This document shows positions 46,678 to 57,100 of a DNA stretch of 60,000 nt, in pieces. Positions within the stretch are counted from its first letter, which is position 1, and each line of letters starts with the position of its first letter. The DNA comes from Polytrichum commune (taxonomy: Eukaryota > Streptophyta > Polytrichopsida > Polytrichales > Polytrichaceae), in the NCBI GenBank assembly GCA_950295325.1, contig OX485808.1:23334527-23394526 (forward strand), given 5' to 3'. Made by a program: the position numbers and the translations under genes. The notes under the pieces were generated by a model, which had not been told where the DNA came from, made no database searches, and saw only the letters and a program-made list of their open reading frames with translations.

Positions 46678-47070
46678 AATCATTGGTAACATCCTTAAAC
46701 AATACATTGTTCTACCATACTTGTTGTTTGGCCATTGTTCACTACTCCCACTCTTAACCACAAGGTTGGTACTCAATGGTAATCTCTTTACATGCTCCTT
46801 GGAGAGAAAATTACTTTGTCCTCAACTCCCATGGGGTAGTAAAAAACTTCAAGTGGTGAGTTATTATAAGTGTTTGTTTAGGGTTTAGTTGTTGTGTGCT
46901 AACCCTAACCAGGTTTAACCCTTTATTTTGGGTAGTTTCTTAACATCTAGCAATATGCTCAGTATGCAGTTTAAGCCATGGTTGAACTAGTAATTATTTT
47001 ATGGAGTAGTTGTGGGTATGTATCCTTTATTCATGTTCATGTGTCTTATTTATACATATTGAAGCCAAAG

Positions 47071-47103
47071 TTTAGAGAGAGAAAGAGAGAGAAAGAGAGA
47101 GAT
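47071..47103 (+). repeat. GAGAAA-type microsatellite
   Basis: GAGAGAAA units repeat three to four times ahead of a repeat that also occurs near 43860. Confidence 0.85.
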
Positions 47104-47316
47104 CCTAACTTGTTTGAGCATATGCTATTCAACCTCTATATGTAAGTGCATCCTCAAATTTGAGGCCCTTTCCTTTTTAGTCGCTATGTTTCAGGTGGAC
47201 ACGTGGAATTGTTTTCAACACACCATGCATCCCTTGCAACGTTGTAAACATACGATTCATTAGCCATAGCAGTCAAGAGATAAAAAGAGCAAAAAAGAAA
47301 CACAACCAAGAGTGTG

Positions 47317-47553
47317 AACATAGTATTTGTGAAAACGCCCATTTGCATGTGACGGTTTTTTTCAAGGCTGATTCGATTTTTAGTCTTGTGGTATGTATTT
47401 GAACTTTGGAAAAAAACTGTAGTTTGGCAAAAACTTGTGTAGTTGACAAAAACTGCCTCAAAAGACCAATTCAAACCAACCTTCCTTGCATTCGAGAAAA
47501 CGACATACATGACATTTTTATGTGCCATGTGACGTTTTCACGAATACCACGTT
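47317..47553. mobile_element. Possible TIR element around ACGTTTTCAC
   Basis: AACATAGTATTTGTGAAAAC at the left and GTTTTCACGAATACCACGTT at the right are inverted repeats about 235 bp apart. An open frame inside (47528-47184, 114 codons) has one hydrophobic stretch but no recognisable domain. Confidence 0.45.
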
Positions 47554-47871
47554 TGTGAGTCTCATTGCATTCTTGGTAAGGATATCATTCAAGTATATAA
47601 AGGGTTCTCAAAATATGAGTGGGTACAAGTATGTCTTACTCAAAGGGTATAACCACATAATTTACTAGATGCATGCTAGCAAACAAGTATCAAGGAGCCC
47701 CAAAACATAAAATGATAGCAAGAAAGTAATGTAGAACCACACCATTTATACAAGCGAACATTTTAATATTTTCATACCTGAAAGAGAAATCAAGAGCTTG
47801 CAAAAACAACCAAATGATGGATGCACTACTTTCCAAATTCCATTGTTCATTAAAAACAATTTATAACATTT

Positions 47872-47943
47872 AGCACGAGTAAGATTCAAATCTACAACAT
47901 TCAAATTTCAAGCCTGACGAGTTACCAATTACTCTATCCCGCG
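47872..47943 (-). pseudogene. tRNA relic resembling plant mitochondrial trnfM
   Basis: The minus strand reads CGCGGGATAGAGTAATTGGT, then AACTCGTCAGGCT, and later TTTGAATC in a T-arm position. The D-arm pairs as GAGT/ACTC around AATTGGTA. This follows the plant mitochondrial initiator tRNA closely up to the anticodon loop, which now reads CTTGAAA instead of carrying CAU. Differences are mostly C-to-T/G-to-A, as expected for a methylated nuclear copy. It is probably a fragment of mitochondrial DNA in the nucleus; flanks show no other organelle gene I can identify. Confidence 0.5.
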
Positions 47944-48759
47944 CACATAATAAAGGTAGCGCTACAAAACACCTTGCCTCACATGTGCCATACCACTGAC
48001 CAATGTACATGACGATTAGTAGCATACATGAGGTGAGCAACAACAAGGCTAAGTTGTCATCCATGTCCCTCAATTAGATTACAAAGAGTAGAAACTTTCA
48101 AGCCTTCACAAAACTTATGACCAATGTAGTGGTCAATCATACATGTTCTTTGGCCATAGCTCACGTGTTTTACCATAACAAGGATGTCCATGACAGGGAT
48201 GTCAATGACCACTTTTGGTGTCCATTCTTACTTATATAGTCGCACTAGGTTGTCTTCCTTCTAGAGAAGAGCATGCCATACCACAACTGGACCAATCATA
48301 TAAGTAGCCACCTTCGTAATCTCGGTAGACACTCATTGGCCAATTGTCCACATCCACATGAATACCCCAAAATCAATACACATGTATTCCCAGTCAATGA
48401 TGGAATTCCTTTGCATGGCAATTTTGACATGGCAATTACACTTAATCACTATGAAAACACACTACTTATTTGCAGCCTATCTCTTTACACAGTTTAAGCT
48501 TTACTTTCAAGCATATGAGAGGTTGATTTCCAAAGACCCATTGGAAAATCCTCCCAACAAAAATCTTAAAGAAGCGCCTGAAAAGAAGCAATGTCACATG
48601 CGTTAGTGTCTCAATCCTGCAAGGCTTAATATTGGGAATTCAATTAAAATAGCATCAGCTTGTACATGAAACCAAATAAAGCCCAGCCATGGAAAAGACA
48701 CGTTGGTTGCATAGACCAAAAGAAAGCTTTAATTTTTCAAAATTTCTTACAAGGAAAGT

Positions 48760-49860
48760 CTAAAAAGCTTCATCTATACTATCATCCCACAACCCCCACA
48801 CATGTATATGGAGCGGGACCACCACCTCTAGGCCAGAAGAGCTACCCTGCTCAAAAGAGCCCTCTCTCAAGCCACCTTGCACCGAACCAATGTTGGAGTC
48901 TGAAATAGTCGACACCACAAGCCGCCAACTACCACCAACCCACCGCGGACTGACACCAGCTTGGTCACCACCAAAGGTTGTAGCTCCAATGCCCTCAGCA
49001 AAGTCCATAGTAGTGTTGCCTTCTGCAAGACTAGCTCAAACATCTGCTTTGGAGCCACCTACGTTAGAGATCTTGAAGAGCAGGGCCCCGTCGGTCACCA
49101 TCCAATGCAACATCACCATCGTCATGCGATGTATGATTTGTTTCCCTCACCTCGACACGGTGATCAAGCGCAACTTGTTGCGCGTTTAAATACCTCATGT
49201 TGACCACACCCGTAATTGTGTCAAAAATACATTTGAAATATCTTTCATTTTAATGTCATGAGGCCTCATCATGATCTTTCAAATGGAAGCTACCCTTCAC
49301 ACATCCATGCCAATGGACCTCAAGAGAATGACCCACATAAGATTTGGGTAAAATCGGCCACTCTTACACATGAAACAAAGTCCCAGGTAGACTGAACACC
49401 CAAATACTTCTTCACATGAACTCTCGCCCATTGATTAGCCCTTTGGACAATATTGCTATGAGAGGGACTAGCACGATTTTTCAAACCGACCTTCCCAAAC
49501 TTTGCATACTCCATTTTCACCTCATTCACATCACCTGATGATACATTGTGATGCACAAATCCAAATTGATCCTCTGCACTATCTTTCATACCATACCCAA
49601 GAATGTACGCAATCCCTCATCTCTCAATTCCTTGCAAATTACAACATGACCCATAGGTGGATTCTCATGCCAACCGCAAAGCAATCTTGATTTTCTTGTC
49701 CAACGCGGGTTAGCTACTAAAATTGCCCTTGACCACCCACCATTTGGAAATGCTCATGAGTTAGAGCACCCGCCCACCCCCTCTTTCTCAACCAAGCATA
49801 ACCCTGCAATGCAAATATTTTCAATGAACCTTCTCAAACTCACAAGAACTGTAATATCAA
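48760..49860 (-). mobile_element. Decayed replitron-like element (HUH endonuclease transposon)
   Basis: The minus strand carries an HUH-endonuclease-like coding relic (49860-49297) followed by about 500 bp of coding-like but unassigned sequence with stops. Boundaries are guesses. Replitrons are eukaryotic transposons encoding a single HUH rolling-circle-type nuclease (described first in green algae). The family call rests on motif order recalled from that family. Confidence 0.5.
49297..49860 (-). pseudogene. Replitron-type HUH endonuclease fragment
   Basis: In order on the minus strand: FIENICIAGLCLVEKEGVG (about 49830-49775); after a frameshift, LTHEHFQMVGG with the HxH motif at 49758-49738; then NPPMGHVVICKELRDEG and TFLGYGMKDSAEDQF, where YGMK (49595-49584) has the YxxK form of a catalytic tyrosine motif; then FVHHNVSSGDVNEVKMEYAK, KVGLKNRASPSHSNIVQRAN; after another frameshift, SGRFYPNLMWVI and GMDV (49372-49297). 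HxH, then YxxK, then a Y/FYP-WVIP-GMD block is the arrangement I associate with replitron HUH domains. At least two frameshifts make it nonfunctional. The HUH middle residue is Glu, which is atypical. Confidence 0.55.
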
Positions 49861-49996
49861 TATCAATACCCCCCCAAGGCAATTGTCATGATGCCTCAAA
49901 GTAATTGAGGCACGCACGAATCCACTCTCGTGCTTGAGCACGAACCATATCACACATTCTAGGAGGCATCGTAAGCGATGCAGTAGGGCAACAACA

Positions 49997-50131
49997 ATTC
50001 AGAAATGCTTCACAACAAAAACGCTTCGCAAGAATTCAGAAATGCTTCACAACAAAAACACTTCACAAGAGTTCAGAAATGCTTCACAACAAAAATGCTT
50101 CGCAACAATTCAGAAATGCTTCACAACAAAC
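49997..50131 (+). repeat. 37-bp minisatellite, about 3.6 copies
   Basis: Units start at 49997, 50034, 50071 and 50108 with ATTCAGAAATGCTTCACAAC. Within each unit the second half (ACGCTTCGCAAGA) is a diverged copy of the first. Because 37 is not a multiple of three, an open frame across it (49934-50251) rotates reading phase each unit and is not a convincing gene. Confidence 0.95.
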
Positions 50132-50607
50132 TACGGCGTCAATCCTTTTTTAATGATTTGTCTGTCACGACCATTACAGAAGAGCAAAAGAGCAAAACAC
50201 AAACCTACAGAAACTGATGCAGAAATCAAGGAACTCGAGAACTTCACCTGACGTTGTACTGTCTGAGGGCGTCTGAGGATGGAATAACTTATGCAAGGTG
50301 AAGAGTGTGCTCTCCACAAAACCCAAACGAATTCATGAGCATTCACATGCTAGATCATCCTGATGCTTTGCACGTTACTGTGGATTCGATATCATTATAT
50401 GGTTGGTATCCGAAGACACCAACAAGTAATTATAGAAGTTGTTGGCCCAAGATTGGAGGGTTATGTTTATCTTAGAATCGACGTGAAGATGAGTGACGTA
50501 GAAATGCTCAACTAGCTCATGAGGAAGTTGTCGAACCAACAGCTAAGTGACAAAACTATCGGTTATTGTTGTCAGACACTCGGAGCTGTTCCTCAAATTG
50601 TTAAAGA

Positions 50608-50641
50608 AAACAACAAACAAACAAAACAAAACAAAACAAAA
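50608..50641 (+). repeat. (AAAAC)n-like microsatellite
   Basis: AACAA/AAAAC units repeat about six times. Confidence 0.85.
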
Positions 50642-51239
50642 TAACTGACACTTGAGATGTAGAGACAGTGTCATGAGAATGACGTTCATGTAAGTGGTAG
50701 CCATGCTAATAGTTTCTGATATAGTACTGCCACTTTCTGGTCACAAGTGCCGAATAGATGCTTGAATTTGGTGCATAATGTGGTATGTATAATTTGTAGA
50801 TTGCTTCTTGGGCAGAGTGTCATTACAATGGTAAGTGAAGAAGAATATCAGGGTGGAAATTAATTTTTCACAACATTCAGTGGAGACTTTGAAATGCTTG
50901 CATTCTACCCCCCGAGTTAAAATGAAACCTCATTTGATGGGAAAGAACACTAAGGCTCACTAAAGGCTTAAAAGCCTTTGAATTTTTTCCAACTCCCCAC
51001 CCCCGGGATATGAAGCTCCCAAATAATGTGAGGTCTTTGCGTGGTTGAAGTTACCCCTGAAAAGAAATGAAGAGTTTTGATTGGAGGATAGCTTAGAGGT
51101 TAAACATGATGGGTTGGTCCCGATGTGTGAATGGGAAAAAATGAGGAGAAAATGTTTGCCCCTTGCATGAAAACAAAGCTTGTGAGCCCCCTGCACACAA
51201 GCAGTGTGCATGTTTGACAAATTTCATTTAATGTTTAAC

Positions 51240-51535
51240 TTCAAATTCAAAGTGTCACGTGACGTTTTCAAAAAATAAAATAAAAATTATCAATTGACAT
51301 CTACATATTCCTCTAAAATGTCACCTCATTTGTCGCATGTCTAGTAGTACGTGTCATTTTCATTTCTAACGTGTCAATTGACATGAGGAATTTTTCTTCA
51401 CAAGTCACACTACATGTCAAACTCTAAATTGTGCATGTCGATTGACATTTTTCTTTTCTTTTCTTTTTTGGGTCCAAGTTTTTACATGTCAAATGTCAAA
51501 AGCTTGCAAAAACTTTGTCAAAAATACATGTAACA
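51240..51535 (+). repeat. TGTCA/TGACA-dense AT-rich segment
   Basis: The words TGTCA and TGACA occur about a dozen times in 300 bp, several as AATTGACAT or GATTGACAT. No gene or inverted repeat explains it. Confidence 0.6.
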
Positions 51536-52979
51536 TGGAGCTCAACCCTAAGGTTGGTGATACTTGGGGAATGTTGATGTGTTCATGCCATATTAACCCT
51601 TAAAGGGCCCACAATGTGACATTCCTTCAGTAAATGAGACCCAAATTAGCTTGCATGTGTTTTTAGGATTTGGGTGAACCAACCGATACACTCGTTCCTT
51701 GTTGGATGCTTAAACCCTTGCCTCCAAGGAACCAATGTAAGGTAGAGGGTGCTTAAACCAACACTTTAAGCTATTGCACATACATATGGCTATGTGGTTG
51801 ATATATAAAATATATATTCATATTAGCCTTTGGGCTAAACATAGGTATCAAGAAAGAAAAAATATTTCTAGTCTCAATTGAATATTTGATGAATATTCAA
51901 AGTCAAAACTACTAGCTTCCTTATACCAATCCATAGGCCCCGTGTATGGCAACCTCGCATATGATGAGGACCCCCACCTTCATTGCCTAGAACCAACACA
52001 ACATAGCTGGGTACTAGACCCAAACTACATCAAAGCCCAAGTAGTAATGGTATGCAAAGCCACACGGCTACCTCCATGATCCCTCCCGGTTCGCTTGCAA
52101 AACCATCACCTTGCATCCCGGGAACCGACCCCCTTTGCATCCCGGGAAATGACCCTTTTGTGCTTTGTGGGCCTACCTCCTTGGCGTTGTGAATAGAATG
52201 ACTAGAATAGGCATTGACAAGCCACCCTAATCCCACCTTGAACCAACCCAAGATAGAGTGGAGCCCGTTACATACCCTACATGAAGGTCATGGAGGCCGC
52301 TATGGGGTGGCACCACTAATGGCACCTAAAACCATCACTTCGTGGGCCCAGACACTCCTACACCGCCGGGTACGGTTCAAGGTTGTAGAGTGTTGGCAAT
52401 TGGGAGGCGATTATAGGTGTTGGTTTTGGATGGGGTGTTGGGTTTAGCACCCTCTACCTTACAGGTTGATTCGCCCCAACCCGCTTTTAGGGGTTAATGG
52501 ATTTGCCCAATTGTGGGATGTGAGCTCTTTTTGTGCATGTGCACTATGAACCGTCAGTGACGCAAAGTTTGATCTTTGGTGGCCATTGAGAGTAATGCCT
52601 AAACATGTTTACACAACTACTCCAATAGTTGTGGTTGTGATTCATGCCCACTTTCAACCACCATGAAGGCGATTTACATTTACACACAAGGTGTAGTTGT
52701 AGTTGAATGGTGAATTTGACCTCAATTATCATTCCTCCAAACTGGTGCAATCCGTGGAGTGACGTCATACAATATATGGATTCTAGTGGAAAGTTTGTCT
52801 AAAATGATTGCCTCTTACGAATCAATTCCCATGCCTTGGGCCTTGAAGTCCTCTTCCGGTGCCACTGCCACATGGTAACTACAAACAAATAGAATTGAAG
52901 TAAACTGCACCCATTGCAACCACTCCCAACTACACCTTGTATCGTTGGGAGAGAGGGAATTATCACATACAAGTGTACC

Positions 52980-53100
52980 TCTCATCCATCCAACATAAAA
53001 ACTTGACCCCCTATACATTTGTTGCTGATTCATCTCAAATGACCTTTGGTAGATTAATTCAGGGTCTTGTTGCTAATTCCAGTGTCAATTCAACTACGAC
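52980..53100 (+). repeat. Dispersed repeat R2, copy
   Basis: CCAACATAAAAACTTGACCC, GATTCATCTCAAATGACCT and AGGGTCTTGTTGCTAATT match 28376-28490 (CAACATAAAAACTTGTTCCC, AATTCATCCTAGATGACTTG). A weaker relative lies near 5020-5060. Confidence 0.6.
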
Positions 53101-53940
53101 CATCAACTACCAGGACAGTCATTATGTGTAACCGCACCTTGAGTTTTAAAGAAATTCACTTCCCAAGCAAATTCAAATATCTAAATTCACAAAAGAACAC
53201 GAGGCACATTATAGCACCCATTACAATTGCAGAGTACATCAGTAAACCAGTTGCGTCCACTCCAGAAGAGGAAGTCACCAAGAGTCTCCCAAGCCTCTTA
53301 CATAATATACAGCGCCGCTACTACACATACATACACAATGACTAAGCATCGTACAGCTCAACTCACCATGTGCAACCTACAATTCTTAAAATTTGAAAGG
53401 GAGGAGCTGCGGCTCACTTGCCATCCTCTAAATTACAAACTCTGCCGGTATCGTATGGTAGAATGATCTAAAATGCAACATAAACTTTGAGCTCACCAGC
53501 ATCATTCTCTTACCATGTTGATGATAGAGGCGCACTTCTTTGGAAGTTACATAAGAGTCAAGACTTTGATAAATGAAAGAAACCATTCCTCTTCTCCTTC
53601 GAGCTTGACTTTGAGATGACGATGTTCTTGGATGCTGAAATGCGCATGCAACGTTCAATTGAGAAGGTTTTCCATTTGCAAGCTCTTCTATACATGTCGG
53701 TGCCCCATGTCAAAGTGTCAAATTCAATTCAATTGCCAAACAAATGAACCCCAAAAGCCAGGACATGTGCTCCTGCCGCGTGATGTTTGAAAGGTCATAC
53801 CATTGTTTTTCAGGTGAAGCTGATTCAATTGCACCTCCATTTGGGAGTGCAAAAAGGGTAAAGGTGAGGCCATTTTGCAGAAATATTTCTCTTGAGCCCC
53901 ACTGGGTGCAGATGCCACTTCGAACACGCGAAAAGTGATC

Positions 53941-54090
53941 AGGTTAGAAGCTAACCACCGGTGGCGGTTTAGGTTAAAAATAAACCCCTAGTTATTCAGG
54001 TGAAAGTATAAGCTGGGTCTCACGACCTTGATCTCCGCAAATTACTGATCCGACGCCGTTCCGCTGAGCCAGATCCTCCTGAGCCAGACC
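53941..54090 (-). other. tRNA-derived SINE-like segment overlapping the kinase terminal exon
   Basis: The minus strand has TGGCTCAGCGG, matching the A-box consensus, then CGGATCAGTAATTTGCGGAG and GGTCGTGAGACCC, which looks like a B-box region with the TTCGA core deleted. A further tail follows to about 53941. No second copy is visible in the window. Confidence 0.35.
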
Positions 54091-54127
54091 CTCCTTTGCT
54101 GGATTCAATGCTCTCCCTCCTGTTTAT
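54020..54127 (-). CDS. Probable terminal exon of the receptor-like kinase (Gly/Ser/Arg-rich tail)
   Basis: An acceptor TTTGCTATTGCAG precedes 35 codons and a TGA. The peptide has a GGSGSGGSGS run and then a basic end, RRRISNLRRSRS. It joins phase 0 to the upstream exon. The DNA encoding the second half resembles the head of a tRNA-derived SINE: it contains TGGCTCAGCGG (an A-box match) and a B-box-like but shortened GGTCGTGAGACCC. The exon may therefore have been recruited from a transposon. It could also be a chance open segment. Confidence 0.4.
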   Translation of the reverse strand: MNRRESIESSKGGSGSGGSGSAERRRISNLRRSRS

Positions 54128-57100
54128 CTGCAATAGCAAAAGAAAACTCTTTGTGAGCATGTGGAAACACCTGAAGACAAAATTTGTACACAAGGATCAA
54201 GGTGTACATATAGAATTCAAAGGCCCCCTTTGCAGTAGAAGCTCGAGTTGAGAGCTCAAAGAAAGGAGCCTTCTCATTGGCAGATAGGAGCCTCTTACAC
54301 ATGCTTGTTCATTCAAATCCACTTTACACGGGAGCTTTCAGCTTACGAGCTTGAACTTTTAAACGGGCCTACAATGCTTAGATGGAGACGGATCCCATGT
54401 GGGACGAGTACAACAAGCTCTTGTTCGTTTTTTGACAAGCTCTCAGTCAAAATCTTGAGGTAGGGTAGGCCCCTTTACACTAGAGCTCGATCTGAGAGCT
54501 CGAAGAAAGGACCCTTCTCGTTGGCAGACAGAGATGCCTCTTCTACGTACGTGAAGGACCTATATGACCACTTAATGAGCACAAAGAACTTCACTTTGAT
54601 AGTAAATAAAATATTCATATGAGCTCCAAAAAGTATGAGGCAAATGGCTATGGGCACAATTTGGAATTGGTAATCATCTCGCACTAATTGTGTGTTTCTT
54701 ATCCTCCGAGAAGTGGGTGCAGAGAAAGAAATATCTGACTAACATGTGTCTACCTTAACTGAGTTCTAAGAATGCTTACAGATGGTGGCGGCAATGCAGA
54801 TGCGTCGCCAAGATATTCAATGAGAGCTGTCCCTTCCTCGTCTTTGATTGCAAGATACTCGACGCAGAACGGACCTTGAGCCCTTCGAGGATCATCTGGC
54901 TTGAGGAGATGACTGCTCGTTCTCAACGCAACATGCCACTCAGCTGTGACCTTGATATCATCATCCACCGTGAATTCACGGCTGCTCTTTGCGTTGTACC
55001 ACCACAGGCCTTTCTTCCACACAAACGCGCCGTTCACCGAGGCCTCCACCTTGTTGAGCCCAAAGTTTTTGGGTGTCGGCCAAATCTTGCACCGCAACTG
55101 AATCTTGGAGTTTCCCACCATGCATTTCACGAGGATCGTGTTCTCCCGAATCTCATAACATGCCGGTCCACTTCGCTGCCTGTGAATTGGGGGGAATTCC
55201 AGGGATGTCCCATGGACAGTGGAGGCGCCATCAGTGGCCAGCATGGGTATCAAATCCATCTGCAACTGCAACAACCCCAACATGTCAGTCGAATCGTCAG
55301 CTTATTTTATCCTCCTATTATTGCATCATTTTGAATGGTACAACAACAAATATAGGTACCCTTCAACTCAATGGGCTTTTTCATTGGGAGCCGGTCCCCC
55401 TATGATTTTCCATTGGTTGTTACTTCATACTATATCAATTATTTCTTTCCACTCGTGATGGTGTGTGCTCGGAGGCAGTGTTTCAATTTGAATGAAGAGC
55501 AACATATTACATAAGGTTCATTGAGGGCCAGACTCATTTTACGACCTTTTTAGCATGCCATAATGAGTTTGACCCTCAATGAACTGATATAGAATATTCA
55601 CCTTTCAAACCTCCAGACTACCTCCTCCAAGCATGCACCAAACACTCACCCAAAATGGGCAATGAGATGATATTCCCACAAGAATTAGTAGCAGCAGAAC
55701 CATCTCATTGACAACAATTAACTCGAACAGAAAAGAACTTACAGTCACTTTGGGTTTGGCTTTCCAGTTCCTAGGTATGAACTCTTAATTTTTTATGTTT
55801 CTTTAGTTTTTAGGGGCTGAGGATGGGCTTCTAGACTAAATTCGGTACTAGAATCAAGTGAGTTCACAGTATGACATATTGACAAGGAAGGATCGGAAGG
55901 CTGAAGCCAAGAAATACAACGAGGTTGGAATTCCAATGCCTGGTTGCAAAAAAACTTCCTGCAAAAAAAAGACATAGTACCTACTTCCAATCAGTGATTC
56001 CCCATATTTACATCACAATTGTCTTGGTTGTCTTTCATGTTGCCTTGCTTCGGGGATGGTGGGCTATCAGATCACATGATTGTTGCTACAACTCGTTGAA
56101 GTTGCACAACACCGAACCAGAATATTCAAGTCAAGGGACAGCAGTGAATTAGATATGGGTTTGGCAATGGTTTAATCAATAGCTATGGGTTAGGTACATT
56201 CTCCAGTACAGAGAATGTTGATGACTGCACATAATGCTTAAGAAGCTGGACTTCCATCATTGCTCAGGACAGCTCCAACCAAACAGGACATTCAAGTCAA
56301 GAGAAAGCAGAGATAAGATGGAAATGGGTCAGGCCTTTCCAATGCCTGTCTGTAAAGAGGCTTTCCGTGTGTGTGTCTCTTGTTGGCTTTTAGCAAGGAA
56401 AGATTGGGAAAATCAAAATCAAAATCAAACCTAAGCAGTGGCCACCAGTAAGGATGAGTTCAATACAGCCTCCAATGCAGAGAGAGGCGCGTCTGATGAA
56501 TGCTGGACTTACATTGTTGCTCGCCTCACCATGGGAGCTGGAGTAATTCAACGACCAAGCAAGCAAGCAGAACATTTAAGTCCAGAGGAAGAAGCGAGAT
56601 AGAAATGTGTTTGGCATTTCCAATGCCTAGCTGTAAAAAGGCTTTCCATGTGCAGCTTGTTGTGTTTCAGCAAAAAAGAAGAGTGAAAACAAAGCAATGG
56701 GGGTTAGGGACATTCTCCGTTGCAGAGAGAGAGAGAGAGAGAGAGATCAAATTTGATGAATGCACAATAACAAGCTTGCGAAGAAGCTGGACTTACATCA
56801 TTGCTGGCCTCGGAATCAGAGCTGGTGTAGTCCTTGCTATTGGCATTGTACAAGGCAGCCACCACATCCTGCATGGACGGCCGCAAGTCCTGCTTCTCCA
56901 GGACACATTCTTTCGCAACCATCACAACATCCAGCAATTGCTTCTCCTGAGCCTCATCCACGGGCACGATCCGGCTGTCCACAATCTTGGTCAACAAATG
57001 ACGCATCAGGACCTCATCAGCAGCCAAGAAATCCTTGCACCAAGTGACCAAGCTCACTTTCTTCTGGATAGCTTTACGTCCCGTAATAAGCTCCAGAAGC

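Larger units (their letters stand above)
50260..53940. other. Gene-free stretch
   Basis: It holds the TGTCA-dense segment, a short local duplication (GCATCCCGGGAA at about 52117 and 52137) and the R2 copy. No exon structure is visible. Confidence 0.5.

Noticed and set aside
47184-47528. 114-codon minus-strand frame with a hydrophobic segment
   Set aside because: It lies within an inverted-repeat element and has no family resemblance; one hydrophobic stretch alone is weak evidence.
49997-50131. CRISPR-like array
   Set aside because: The 37-bp units follow each other directly with no spacers, and the setting is eukaryotic; it is a minisatellite.
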